Shown: positions 24,744 through 33,621, numbered from the stretch's first letter. The stretch is DNA of 35,119 nucleotides from CAVZLD01 sp964522605 (GCA_964522605.1 CAZFWV010000035.1:1-35119), one strand, 5' to 3'. Program-made: numbers and translations. The notes: generated by a model not told the origin, from the sequence alone.

Positions 24744-26381
24744 CTAGTGGACGCCGTTTTCCAGCGAAGAGGGTAATTCGATCCCCTCCAGGAATCCCAT
24801 CAGGCCGCGGCAACGATACGGCTGTTGCAGCTTGCGGACCGCCTTGGATTCAATTTGCCGAACCCGTTCCCGCGTGACGGAGAAGATCTGGCCAACTTCT
24901 TCCAACGTGTAGGAATATCCATCGGTCAGACCATAACGGAGCCGCAGAATCTCTCGCTCCCGATGATTCAGCACCAACAGGGCATTGTCAATCTGCTGCT
25001 TGAGTGCCTGCTGATTCGTGTCATACAGAGGATCATCATCCCGATAATCTTCGAGGAATTCGCCGAAATAGCTGTCGTCGTGATCGCCGACCGGCTGATC
25101 GAGCGAAAGAGGGTGACGTGACATCTTGACGATGCAACGCGCGTCGTCGAGGGACAGTCGTGCTCGATCCGCAATTTCCTCGGCGCTCGGTTCCCGGCCC
25201 AACTCCTGGACCAGTTCACGCGAGACGTTGCGGACTTTACTCATCGTCTCAATCATGTGCACGGGAACACGAATGGTGCGACTTTGGTCGGCAATGGCGC
25301 GTGTGATTGCTTGCCGAATCCACCAGGTCGCGTAAGTCGAAAACTTGTAGCCGCGAGCGTGTTCGAATTTGTCGACGGCACGCATCAAGCCCGTGTTGCC
25401 CTCCTGAATCAGGTCCAAGAACGTCAGTCCGCGGTTGCGATACTTCTTGGCGATCGAGACCACCAATCGCAAATTGCCCGCCGACAACTCACGTTTGGCA
25501 GCGTCGTAGGCCCGCTGATGAGACTTGGTCTGTTCCACACGACGTTGCAGCGTCCCGGGGCTTTCCAGCGTGATCCGCATCAAGTACTGCAATTCCGCCT
25601 TCAGCGCGGCAATCGACTGCCCCCCGTGTTCACTGTGACCAGCCTGGCCGAGCTGCTGCTTCACGACCTGCATCCGGTGCGAGATCTCCTCAATCTTATG
25701 GAACAGCGGCATCAACCGTTGCGTTCTCAGATTCAATTCCTCCACCAACCGCACGGCACGGTAGCGACGTCGAACCAGGCGGCGCCAGACCAATCGGCGT
25801 TCGGCAAGCGGACGTTTTCGGTTGACTGCCATGCGAAAGTCACGCTGATTCGCGACGAGAATCTTCCGCAACGTGGCCACGTTCGGTGGAATCCGCTTCA
25901 TGATCCGCTTCTTCTCCGCCGTGTTTGTGACGGAAACCTCGATCGTCCGATCGAGTCGCAGTTGCCCATCGCGGACCTTTTCCAGCGCCGACACGGCGGC
26001 TTGAAGCAGGAAATCCGTCGCCAACATGCCTTGACGGAAACGGGTCCGAGTCCGCTCGATCTTGCGGGCAGCGGCAATTTCCTCCTGTCGATTCAGCAAG
26101 GGAATCTCGCCCATCTGCATCAAGTACATCCGCACCGGATCATCGATCGCAATCGGTGTCTCCTGAGATTCCGCCACCTCGTCTGTATCCCAATCCAGCT
26201 CATCCCCATCCCCATCGGGATCCAAGAAGTCGTCTTCGTCATGGCGGTTGTCGTTTTTCCGAGCCGATCGTTTTCGCGAATTCCCATTGCGAAATCCTTC
26301 GGCCGATTTTCCCGACTTTCGGCTGACCCCATTCGTGCGAGACAATTGCTGAACAGAAGCGTTGCGTTTGGTTCGCGGCAC
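24744..26381 (-). CDS. rpoD: RNA polymerase sigma-70 factor, RpoD/SigA type
   Basis: This 545-aa protein has the layout of a primary sigma factor. A low-complexity, Lys/Arg-then-Asp-rich N-terminus (DDFLDPDGDGDELDWD) is followed by region 1.2 (DDPVRMYLMQMGEIPLL). A long non-conserved region of roughly 200 residues comes next. Regions 2 (GLTFLDLIQEGNTGLMRAVD, YKFSTYATWWIRQAI), 3 (RVPVHMIE, REPSAEEIAD) and 4 (LRYGLTDGYSYTLEEVGQ, VTRERVRQIESKA) are intact. It would recognise vegetative promoters. The frame opens at a TTG (26396) without a ribosome-binding site; the GTG at 26381 follows GAGGAA at good spacing and is preferred. It may be the housekeeping factor or a close group 2 paralogue; the long non-conserved region favours the former. 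Confidence 0.92.
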   Translation of the reverse strand: MPRTKRNASVQQLSRTNGVSRKSGKSAEGFRNGNSRKRSARKNDNRHDEDDFLDPDGDGDELDWDTDEVAESQETPIAIDDPVRMYLMQMGEIPLLNRQEEIAAARKIERTRTRFRQGMLATDFLLQAAVSALEKVRDGQLRLDRTIEVSVTNTAEKKRIMKRIPPNVATLRKILVANQRDFRMAVNRKRPLAERRLVWRRLVRRRYRAVRLVEELNLRTQRLMPLFHKIEEISHRMQVVKQQLGQAGHSEHGGQSIAALKAELQYLMRITLESPGTLQRRVEQTKSHQRAYDAAKRELSAGNLRLVVSIAKKYRNRGLTFLDLIQEGNTGLMRAVDKFEHARGYKFSTYATWWIRQAITRAIADQSRTIRVPVHMIETMSKVRNVSRELVQELGREPSAEEIADRARLSLDDARCIVKMSRHPLSLDQPVGDHDDSYFGEFLEDYRDDDPLYDTNQQALKQQIDNALLVLNHREREILRLRYGLTDGYSYTLEEVGQIFSVTRERVRQIESKAVRKLQQPYRCRGLMGFLEGIELPSSLENGVH

Positions 26382-27021
26382 AGTTGCATTCCTCAAGGTG
26401 GCCCGTTGGAAAAACGCTCAGAAGCGATCGATGAGATGTCGGCGACGAGTGCTGGCCTTAGTTCGCACGCTGGGTGCCAATTCGGTATGTCTTGGGCCTG
26501 ACAGGCTAAAACCCCTGAAAGAATAAGCACTTAGAGCGGCCAAATGGACTCATGAATCGATCCAATTTGATGCGTTGAGGCCACACCTGTGGCAAATCCT
26601 CAACGGACCCGCCGGCCAGCCTTGCCCTGCGTGGCCCATCGGCCCCCCCGCCGAACCACACCACCGGGGTTGAAGGTCGTGCAGTTTTTAAGTTAATGGC
26701 TCGGAAGAGGTTACTACATCCTCGCGGTGCCGATTCGTTGAACCCGCAGCCGTCAGGCGAGGTTCGTTGGACCGCAGGCTCACGCCGCACGTTTCCGGAG
26801 ATTTCGGCCAGCGACCACCGGATCCAGAAGCCGACCTCGCCTGACGGCTGCGGGTTCAACGAATCGCGACCGATCCTGTTCGGAGACTCCCGAAAAACCA
26901 ACACGGCTGAAGTGCACGACCTCGTTGGGGAGGCAGGACCCGAATCGCGAGAATCGTCATTCGGTAGAATGGGGACGGAACACCCCGAAGCTCGAGAGAT
27001 CTCACGTCAGGGAGCCGACGC
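26382..27021. other. Divergent intergenic region with long inverted repeat
   Basis: These 640 bases lie between the divergent rpoD-type and crotonase genes. The minus-strand frame at 26506-26904 is created largely by the inverted repeat and is not a credible gene. Promoters for both genes are expected but not clear by eye. GGGAG just upstream of 27022 is the ribosome-binding site for the crotonase gene. Confidence 0.65.
26731..26866. repeat. Perfect 33-bp inverted repeat with 70-base spacer
   Basis: Positions 26731-26763 (CGATTCGTTGAACCCGCAGC...) are exactly complementary to 26834-26866. The 70-base spacer carries no gene. The arms have no coding sense, and no target-site duplication was obvious. 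This resembles a miniature inverted-repeat or dispersed palindromic element, or a large cruciform or hairpin in the shared promoter region of rpoD and the crotonase gene. Confidence 0.9.
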
Positions 27022-27834
27022 ATGAACCCGCCCAATTCCTCGGAAGACCGGGGCCTGGACGTGCGGGTGGACGGCCTGAGCGGAACGATCGTTCTGCATC
27101 GGCCAAGCCGCCGAAACGCACTGTCTCGAAATCTGACCAGCCAACTTGTGGAGGCGTTGGAAGATCTCCATCAGCAGCCCTCCGTACGCGCGGTGATCGT
27201 AACCGGAGCCGGAACGGCATTCTGCTCGGGCTCCGATCTAAGCGAGTTGCTCGAAAGCCGAGAATCCGCATCGGCGCACGCCGAGTGGTTTGCGGACGTC
27301 AGCGCATTGCGGGATCTGTTTCTTGCTCTGCTCGGATTTCCGAAACCCGTGATCGCCGCCGTCAACGGGCCGGCCTTGGGCACCGGGATGGGCTTGGCCC
27401 TGGCATGTGATCTGGTGATTTCGTGCCCGGAAGCGGTCTTCGGCTTTCCGGAGTCACTGCGCGGATTGACTGCGGGAATCGCCGTTCCTCTTTTGAGTTT
27501 TCGCATCGGGGCCGGGCGTGCCTCGCAGGTCCTCCTGCGGAAAGACCCCCTCTCGGCCGAGGATGCCTACCGAATCGGAATGGTCCAAGAACTCATTCCG
27601 CACGACCTGTTGTGGGCCCGGTCGCACGAATTAGCTAGCCAGATCGCGCAGCTGGCGCCGGAGTCCGTGGCGCTGACGAAGCGCGTCCTCAACGAAACCG
27701 TGGGAGAACAGCTGGCCACGCAATTGTCAGCAGCGGCAGCCGCCACCGCGACAGCTCGAACGACCGACGTTTCGGAGGAAGGAATTCGCGCGTTTCTGGA
27801 AAAGCGCCCGCCAGACTGGAGCCGTTCTTCCTAA
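27022..27834 (+). CDS. Enoyl-CoA hydratase/isomerase family protein (crotonase fold)
   Basis: This 270-aa cytoplasmic enzyme has the crotonase pattern. IVLHRPSRRNALS lies near the start, the first oxyanion-hole segment is AFCSGSDLSEL (about 70-80), and the second is GPALGTGMGLALACDL (about 116-131). These are followed by FGFPESLRGLTAGIAV, where one of the catalytic Glu positions of hydratases is kept (PES). The family acts on acyl-CoA thioesters by hydration, isomerisation or hydrolysis; the precise reaction cannot be read from sequence. The start is supported by GGGAG. The gene stands alone on its strand and converges on the HisA-like gene, with 26 bases between stops. Confidence 0.9.
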   Translation: MNPPNSSEDRGLDVRVDGLSGTIVLHRPSRRNALSRNLTSQLVEALEDLHQQPSVRAVIVTGAGTAFCSGSDLSELLESRESASAHAEWFADVSALRDLFLALLGFPKPVIAAVNGPALGTGMGLALACDLVISCPEAVFGFPESLRGLTAGIAVPLLSFRIGAGRASQVLLRKDPLSAEDAYRIGMVQELIPHDLLWARSHELASQIAQLAPESVALTKRVLNETVGEQLATQLSAAAAATATARTTDVSEEGIRAFLEKRPPDWSRSS

Positions 27835-27860
27835 CCCGCCCCCCCAAAAGGAACTGCGAT

Positions 27861-28640
27861 TCAACCCTCGTGTGATCTTTCGCTTTCCACTCCGATTCGC
27901 TCAGCACGCCGCACGTCGCCCTCGCCGATTTGGCCGGAGTGGAGTGCGGTGGCGATCAGCACACCGCTGCACCCGGCTCGACCGAGCATCTCAATCTGGT
28001 CCCAGCCGGCGATCCCGCCACCGCACACGATCTGCGCGTGGGCATCCCGTTCGCGGAGGTCACGAAGCAGCTCGACTGTCCCCGGCCCCGTGCCACTCCC
28101 GACTCGCGAAACGTCCAGCAGAATCAACCGCTGAACGCCCAGCCGCAACAATTCGACGGCCACGTCGAGGGGTCGAGAATCCCGCCATTGCGGAACACGC
28201 GTCCAGATTCGCCCGGTGAGCATGTCGAGACTGACCACCAGGCGCTGCGGCCCGACCGCATCCAGGACCTCCACCAACCGATCAATCGAAGGAAGCGTCT
28301 CGAGGCCGAGGATCGGCTGAATGGGCGCGCCGGCACCGGTCCAGGATGCGACGGCGGTGCCGCGGTCGCGATCGGCGATGGCCGCATCAAGCCAGAGCTG
28401 CAGACCTTGCCGACCGATTTCCGCGTAGGCATCCCAGCTCAAATCCGCGCCATCCATCGCATCCAGATCGGCAACATAGGCCTGCCCCAACTGGAGCTTC
28501 TGCACGAAGGCGGCCGCCACGGACGCGGGTCGCGCGTCGGCGACCAAGCGGCTGCGCAAGGGCCGATAGTTCGCGCGGTTTCCCGCGTGGGCCGCAACGA
28601 CCTGCCCCTGCTGAAGATCGATAACTGGAAGAACGAGCAC
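27861..28640 (-). CDS. HisA-related TIM-barrel protein (proFAR-isomerase-like, COG1411 type)
   Basis: This 259-aa protein starts at a GTG, giving V/M-LVLPVIDLQQGQVVAA. It shows the HisA/HisF fold: PVIDL with the first catalytic-type Asp, YVADLDAMDGADL, LVVSLDMLTG with the second Asp position, and a phosphate-binding end (CGGGIAGWDQIEM, GVLIATALHSGQ). The NRANYRPLRS insertion after the first strand resembles the HisA-like group found in archaea and some C1-metabolising bacteria more than histidine-pathway HisA, and no his genes are nearby. A role in tetrahydromethanopterin-linked C1 metabolism is possible but unproven. It lies 51 bases downstream of the prenyltransferase-repeat gene on the same strand. 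Confidence 0.8.
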   Translation of the reverse strand: MLVLPVIDLQQGQVVAAHAGNRANYRPLRSRLVADARPASVAAAFVQKLQLGQAYVADLDAMDGADLSWDAYAEIGRQGLQLWLDAAIADRDRGTAVASWTGAGAPIQPILGLETLPSIDRLVEVLDAVGPQRLVVSLDMLTGRIWTRVPQWRDSRPLDVAVELLRLGVQRLILLDVSRVGSGTGPGTVELLRDLRERDAHAQIVCGGGIAGWDQIEMLGRAGCSGVLIATALHSGQIGEGDVRRAERIGVESERSHEG

Positions 28641-28691
28641 TGTCGACCGTTGAGAGAAAGAAGTCAGGCAACTGCGCCGAATCGCGGACTG

Positions 28692-30347
28692 TCAGAGTTC
28701 AAAATCGTCTTCCGTCGCCTGCTGTCGGTACAGAGGCAGATGTCGGTAGTAGACCTCCAGAATCATCGCGGCCATGCAGGTACAGTAGAGTCGGCCACCG
28801 GTCACCGAGGAGTGATTCTTCCCCATGTACCAGCTGCCCTGCAGATGCCCATTCTGGTCTTGCGAATCCACCAAGAAATCGCGCATCTCCTTATTCCACT
28901 TCTCCCACAACTCGCCCTCGTAGTGCCGCATCACCTGCGTTGCATAGTAGTTGTAGTACATATCCACGCGCGATGGGCCACTCTTGCCAATCCGTTGGAC
29001 GCCCCGTTGCAGCGCCGGCTCATCTCGTCCCCATCCGAGATACATGCGACAGAGCAGCCCGACCGCGGTAGTGCCTAGGGAATCGCCCGGGTCCATATAG
29101 CCGTACCCGGACCCGGAGTCGGTTTGGACGGAATCGAGAAACCGCGTCGCGCCGACGAGCACCGACGGATCGGTGTGCAAGTAGGCCATATGGCCCGACT
29201 TGAGAGCCATCAGCTGCCACCCGGCCACGGACGTGTCGCCGGGCTGTTTGGCGACATACCGCCAGCCACCGCCGACGGGATCCTGGGCGTAGGCGATGTA
29301 ATCCAGCGCCGCTTGAGCAGGCCGCAAGAGGGCCTGATCCTGCGTCATCGCATACGCTTCGGACAGGGCAATGGCACAGAGCCCGTGCGAGTACAGGTTT
29401 CCACCGGCCTCCCAAAAGGTGCCGTTCGCCTTCTGATGACTGAGCAGGTAATACAGACCGCCTTGGACTTCCCGCTGGTACTGCCCCTCCTGATGCGTGT
29501 GCCCCGCTCCGAGAAATGGCAGCAAGGCTATCGCCGTGGCACCATTAAAGGCCGCGTCGAGCGTACCCAGGTCCGGGCAAGGGCAGTTGCCCGCCAGATG
29601 CTGGAAGCTCCAACTCCCGTCCGGATTCTGGTGGTTCTTAATCCACTGCAGCGCGAGCGCCACCGCCTTCTCGCTGCCCTCCGTTCCTCCCCCTTCCCGC
29701 ACGAGTTGCGCGCGCGTCGCGGCACCGCGCCCCTCAAGCCCCGTCCCGCCGAAGCTGCCGAGTTGTTTCAACAGATCGCCTGTGGGCGCCACATCGGGTC
29801 CAAGAGGATCCAGGGTGACTGCGGCGGAAGGAGGTTCGAGGTCATCGGGGCTCAAGACGGGCGGCGCGTCAGTAATCAGTTCACTCGGCTGGACTTCAAG
29901 CGGCTCGTTCGGAGTAATCTCCGCCATTTGCTCCTGCTGATCCGTACTCGGCGCAGGCACCTCGAACAGTGGCGCGTCATCCAGTACCGTCTCGTCCGTC
30001 GTCCCCAACTCGAGTTCATTGTCGCGCGAAGTGGCTTGTTGAGGCATCGTCAACAGGGCCAGCGCAAACAGCAGAACCATGTGCAAGATCATGCTGACCA
30101 GCCAACTGGGCACGGCGGCAAACAGCAGAAATCGTGCTCCCGGATCGGCCACATGGTGCGGTGTGGGCGCGGCGGCTGAGTCATCCGCGTGTGTCGTCTG
30201 GGCAGTCGTCTCGGCACCCCCGGCCGTCTCGTCCCCCGAATCGACGGACGCCACACCATCCTCGGCGGCAGCCAGCTGGTCGGCCGGCTTCTCGCGGTCA
30301 TCGGCGGGGCCGTTCGCGTCTGAGGTCGTGGGAGGCAAATTGGCCAT
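28692..30347 (-). CDS. Membrane-anchored prenyltransferase/squalene-oxidase-repeat protein
   Basis: This 551-aa protein has an acidic, Ala-rich N-terminus, a single membrane helix (about 80-100: WLVSMILHMVLLFALALLTM) and a Pro/Glu-rich linker. A C-terminal alpha/alpha-toroid-like domain (about 215-540) contains repeats of the terpene-cyclase or prenyltransferase type (NHQNPDGSWSFQH, SHQKANGTFWEAGG, DPVGGGWRYVAKQ, DQNGHLQGSWYMG). The cyclase DxDD motif is not seen, so it is probably not a squalene-hopene cyclase; such repeat domains are common in planctomycete envelope proteins of unknown role. The ATG at 30347 follows GGAG. The catalytic domain would face the periplasm. The HisA-like gene follows. 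Confidence 0.85.
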   Translation of the reverse strand: MANLPPTTSDANGPADDREKPADQLAAAEDGVASVDSGDETAGGAETTAQTTHADDSAAAPTPHHVADPGARFLLFAAVPSWLVSMILHMVLLFALALLTMPQQATSRDNELELGTTDETVLDDAPLFEVPAPSTDQQEQMAEITPNEPLEVQPSELITDAPPVLSPDDLEPPSAAVTLDPLGPDVAPTGDLLKQLGSFGGTGLEGRGAATRAQLVREGGGTEGSEKAVALALQWIKNHQNPDGSWSFQHLAGNCPCPDLGTLDAAFNGATAIALLPFLGAGHTHQEGQYQREVQGGLYYLLSHQKANGTFWEAGGNLYSHGLCAIALSEAYAMTQDQALLRPAQAALDYIAYAQDPVGGGWRYVAKQPGDTSVAGWQLMALKSGHMAYLHTDPSVLVGATRFLDSVQTDSGSGYGYMDPGDSLGTTAVGLLCRMYLGWGRDEPALQRGVQRIGKSGPSRVDMYYNYYATQVMRHYEGELWEKWNKEMRDFLVDSQDQNGHLQGSWYMGKNHSSVTGGRLYCTCMAAMILEVYYRHLPLYRQQATEDDFEL

Positions 30348-31081
30348 GTTCACTCCATCGGTCTCCGGATGGCAAACATCCCGTTGCAAGCTCCGGAATC
30401 CCGCAGATCACCTTGTTTTCCGTGCTCGTCGCCACTGCCAAGATCTGTTGGCACGTGAGGGCCGCAGCTCTTGCACTCAGCTTATTCTACGAAACATTCC
30501 TTATTTTACGAAGAATCTGGCCCAGCCCCAAACCGGTCTGCGACTTCGTTTGCCGCGTCCCATTCGCGACCTGTCGCAGCCAGAAAGCGGGGTGTCTGTG
30601 CCGTTGGCGGTCATTCACGGCTTGATTCCTGAGAATTCCCGGCCTCGAAATGGGGAATCTCGGCGAATCCTCCCCCGGAAGCCTAGCCCCTGTGCCCCTC
30701 AACAATCGGAGCTCCTTGTTCGTCACTCGCCGGCTCCTCCGCCCCTGACCGTCCAACAGGGACTCCCCCCACGATTCTCCTGTTGACTTTTCCGACGGCA
30801 GCGCAAGTCGGCAGAAGCTGGCATGCCCTCACTTTTGCCTGTGACGAAACACTGGCCCTGGAATCCGTCCGCCCCTTCGGATTACAATACGAGGCCGCGG
30901 GCGTGGGACCCGAGGTGCCCTTCCTGGCAAGGGCGGTCCGAGTTGGCTGGTTGGCCAGCCTGCGACGGTGAGTTTTTGAGTATCCTGGCCGAGTCCGTTC
31001 CTACCGGATGACAATCCTGCGTGGGGCACACACTCGGACCGTTGGCAGTACAAAGGGAAAAGGGAAAAGGGAAAACCATCG
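30348..31081. other. Divergent intergenic region with a dispersed repeat copy
   Basis: These 734 bases separate the prenyltransferase-repeat gene from rpmG. They contain copy A of the dispersed repeat (30652-30829), a GGCTGG/CCAGCC hairpin near 30943-30962 and a purine-rich GGGAAAA tract just upstream of rpmG. Frames here are repeat-derived and no protein gene is supported. Confidence 0.65.
30652..30829 (+). repeat. Dispersed intergenic repeat, copy A
   Basis: The stretch from CCCCTCAACAATCGGAGCTC (30695) to CATGCCCTC (30829) matches 33753-33889 with only scattered differences. The preceding part (GGGGAATCTCG, 30652 onward) matches the inverted copy at 33622-33711. It is non-coding and sits between genes, as expected for a dispersed element. 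Confidence 0.85.
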
Positions 31082-31258
31082 ATGGCGAAGAAAGGTGGCA
31101 AAGGCAAGAAGAAGGCGGAGACCGTGTTTCTGGTTTGCCAGGAGACGGGCGACTACAACTATGTGTTGCGGCGCAAACCGGGCGGCGAAAAACTGAAGCT
31201 CAAGAAGTACTCTCCTCGTCTGCGAAAGCACACCGTGCACACGGAGAAGAAGAAGTAG
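31082..31258 (+). CDS. rpmG: 50S ribosomal protein L33
   Basis: This is a 58-aa highly basic protein. It begins MAKKGGKGKKKAETVFLVCQ and continues with ETGDYNYVLRRKP, then GEKLKLKKYSPRLRKHTVH and a Lys-rich tail, which is the L33 pattern (an xLxLxKYxPxLRKHTxHxE ending). It is a component of the large ribosomal subunit. Only one Cys remains, so this is the zinc-free type without the paired Cys. The ATG follows a purine-rich GGGAAAA stretch. recJ starts about 205 bases downstream on the same strand. The usual bacterial neighbours of rpmG (tRNA-Trp, secE, nusG or rpmB) are absent here. Confidence 0.92.
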   Translation: MAKKGGKGKKKAETVFLVCQETGDYNYVLRRKPGGEKLKLKKYSPRLRKHTVHTEKKK

Positions 31259-31462
31259 TCTCAAAGAAAAAGCAGCAGTGGCTTCGAGTCCGGGAGGGCG
31301 AGGTCGCTGCCGAGCCGAAAGTGCCGTCCATTCCGGCGCGGCCGGAACCTCAACCTCCCGTATCACGGTTTTGAGATGCGCTCTCGTCTTGTTGTGTGAT
31401 GGACCACCACGGTGGACGGCTGGGCAACCGCCGGACGGCCGTGCGAATCGCCGAAGGATGAC

Positions 31463-33211
31463 ATGGAAAAGCGGTGGCGAATTCGGCCCCACGACACGGC
31501 CGTCATTCAGCAGATCGAGCGCACGGGACAGTTTTCTAGTGTCCTGGCCCGATTACTCTTTGCTCGGGGAATCACCGATGCTGGCGATGCGCGTCGGTTT
31601 CTCGATTCGAAACTAAGCGAGTTACGCGACCCCGAAGAACTTCCCGGACTCACGCAGGCAGCGGACCATCTGCACGCCGCACTGCAACAAAAGCGACGCA
31701 TCGTTGTCTACGGGGATTACGACGCCGACGGCATGACAGCGACCGCGATCCTGTTGCGCTGTCTGCGACTCGCCGGCGGGAACGTCGGCTACTATCTGCC
31801 GAATCGATTAGACGAAGGCTATGGGCTGAACGAGGACGCACTCCGGCGACTCAAACAGGAAGGCGCGGAAGTAGTCGTCTCCGTCGACTGCGGAATCACA
31901 AGTGTCGTCGAGGCCCAGGTCGCGCGCGAGATGGACCTGGAACTGATTATCACCGACCACCACCAACCGGATCAGCACTTGCCGGATGCGTTGGTCGTCC
32001 ATCCAAGATTGCCCGGATCGGATTATCCGTTTGGCGAGCTCTGTGGAGCAGGAGTGGCCTTCAAGGTCGCCTGGGCCGTCTGTCAGCGTGTGAGTCAGGG
32101 GAAACGGGTCACCGAACCGTTGCGCGAGTTTTTGCTGTCGGCATTGGGGCTTGCCGCCCTGGGAACCGTCGCCGACGTTGTTCCGCTGATCGATGAGAAC
32201 CGAATTCTCGTGAAGCACGGACTGAAAAGCCTCAAATCACGTCCTCCGCTGGGAATCGGCAGGTTGCTGGAAGTCTCGGGACTGAATAGTAAGTCGGAAC
32301 TCAGCAGCGAAGATCTCGCCTTTGGCTTGGCTCCCCGGTTGAATGCGGCCGGTCGTTTGGGTCAAGCCCAATTGGGTGTCGAGCTGCTGGTCACGGAGGA
32401 TCCGCAGCGTGCCCAAGCACTCGCAGAGTACATCCACGAGTTGAATGAGAACCGATTGCACTTGGAACGGAGCATCTATCTGTCCGCCAACAAGCAGATC
32501 AAGGAGAACTTTGACCCGACCAACGATGCGGCTTTGGTGTTGGCGGATCGCGGATGGCATCAAGGCGTAATCGGAATTGTTGCCGGCCGTTTGGCGGAGA
32601 AGCACCAGCGTCCGGTCGTGATGATCGCGTTGGACAATCTGGGCGGCACGATCGGCACCGGTTCCGCACGCACCGCCGGTGGAATTGACTTGCATCAGGC
32701 CTTGTCGGCCTGTGGCGAGCACTTGCTGCAGCACGGTGGTCACGCGGCGGCGGCCGGGCTGCGAATCGATCAGCAACACGTGGCTGCCTTTCGCAGTCAG
32801 TTCTGTGAGCATGTGGAGCAATTGCTGGACGAGCGTTCGCACGTACTGGAGCTGTTAATTGATGCGGAAACAACGCTGGCCGAACTGACGCTATCGACCG
32901 TGCAACAGATGGAACAACTCGCGCCGTTCGGTGCCGGCAACCCACGTCCCCTGCTGTGCACCAGTAGCGTCCAACTTGCCGGACCGCCGCGTCCTCTGGG
33001 CAAGGGGGACCGACATCTGGCAGTCCAACTCGAGCAACACGGCGTGCGCTTTCGCGGTTTGGCCTTCAATCGGCCCGAATGGCTGGCGGAGCTCGCCGAG
33101 CCGAATGGTTCACTGGACGTCGCATTCCGACCGGTGATCAATGAGTTCCGTGGACGACGGTCGGTCGAACTTCATCTGGACGACTGGCGCACGTCGCAGT
33201 TAGGCGACTGA
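31463..33211 (+). CDS. recJ: Single-stranded-DNA-specific exonuclease RecJ
   Basis: This 582-aa DHH-family 5'-3' exonuclease acts in recombination, mismatch and base-excision repair. Motifs in order: YGDYDADGMTATA (about 83-95), VVSVDCGI, the DHH motif in ITDHHQP (around 163), GAGVAFKVAW, GLAPRLNAAGRLG, and the DHHA1-domain GGHAAAAGLRI (around 426), followed by an OB-like C-terminus (APFGAGNPRPLL, GDRHLAVQL). The metal-binding Asp and His residues are all present. The frame is open from 31412, but the ATG at 31463 follows AAGGAT and gives the normal N-terminus (RWRIRPHDTAVI). Confidence 0.95.
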   Translation: MEKRWRIRPHDTAVIQQIERTGQFSSVLARLLFARGITDAGDARRFLDSKLSELRDPEELPGLTQAADHLHAALQQKRRIVVYGDYDADGMTATAILLRCLRLAGGNVGYYLPNRLDEGYGLNEDALRRLKQEGAEVVVSVDCGITSVVEAQVAREMDLELIITDHHQPDQHLPDALVVHPRLPGSDYPFGELCGAGVAFKVAWAVCQRVSQGKRVTEPLREFLLSALGLAALGTVADVVPLIDENRILVKHGLKSLKSRPPLGIGRLLEVSGLNSKSELSSEDLAFGLAPRLNAAGRLGQAQLGVELLVTEDPQRAQALAEYIHELNENRLHLERSIYLSANKQIKENFDPTNDAALVLADRGWHQGVIGIVAGRLAEKHQRPVVMIALDNLGGTIGTGSARTAGGIDLHQALSACGEHLLQHGGHAAAAGLRIDQQHVAAFRSQFCEHVEQLLDERSHVLELLIDAETTLAELTLSTVQQMEQLAPFGAGNPRPLLCTSSVQLAGPPRPLGKGDRHLAVQLEQHGVRFRGLAFNRPEWLAELAEPNGSLDVAFRPVINEFRGRRSVELHLDDWRTSQLGD

Positions 33212-33263
33212 CCCGGCGGCGCAAATGTTGAAGGCGCGCACTTTGCGTGCATCCTGCCCCGAA

Positions 33264-33284
33264 GCGTAAGTTTTGAAGTTACGC
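33264..33284 (+). terminator. Possible weak hairpin after recJ
   Basis: GCGTAA (33264-33269) pairs with TTACGC (33279-33284) across a nine-base loop and is followed by ATTTCTT. It lies about 50 bases past the recJ stop. The stem is short and A/T-rich, so this is only a possible terminator. Confidence 0.3.
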
Positions 33285-33621
33285 ATTTCTTGAGGCGCTC
33301 TAACCACGCTCTGCCATGAATCGAGTGCAGATCATGGCGAGCACCACCGACCCTCGATCCTGTCCCGACCCAGCGTGCCCCAACACCGATCCCCCTGCAC
33401 GTCATCCCCGACGGCGCCCGGCTCACCCTTCGTCGCCGTTGGGTTCATGGCACGGATTGCGTAGATCTCCGGGATCTGAGTCTCCTCGATCCGGCAGTCC
33501 GACGGATCTTGAGTCGACTTCTTTGCCGGATTCCGTCAAGGACCATGCGCTCGCGCGAAGCGGAGACGGCCTGAATGTCTCGGAGGCGAGGGATGCAGCC
33601 AGCATGCTTTCAATTCAGAGT

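Noticed and set aside
25257..26501. 414-codon plus-strand frame opposite rpoD
   Set aside because: Antisense shadow of a well-conserved sigma-70 frame.
26506..26904. 132-codon minus-strand frame upstream of rpoD
   Set aside because: Much of it is the two arms of the 33-bp inverted repeat, which produce the repeated peptide LNPQPSGEV/SPDGCGFNES; not protein-like.
27930..29078. 382-codon plus-strand frame opposite the HisA-like and prenyltransferase-repeat genes
   Set aside because: Antisense to two recognisable families and spans their intergenic gap.
31021..31374. 117-codon plus-strand frame over rpmG
   Set aside because: It is an out-of-frame reading of the L33 coding sequence; the L33 frame is clearly the real one.
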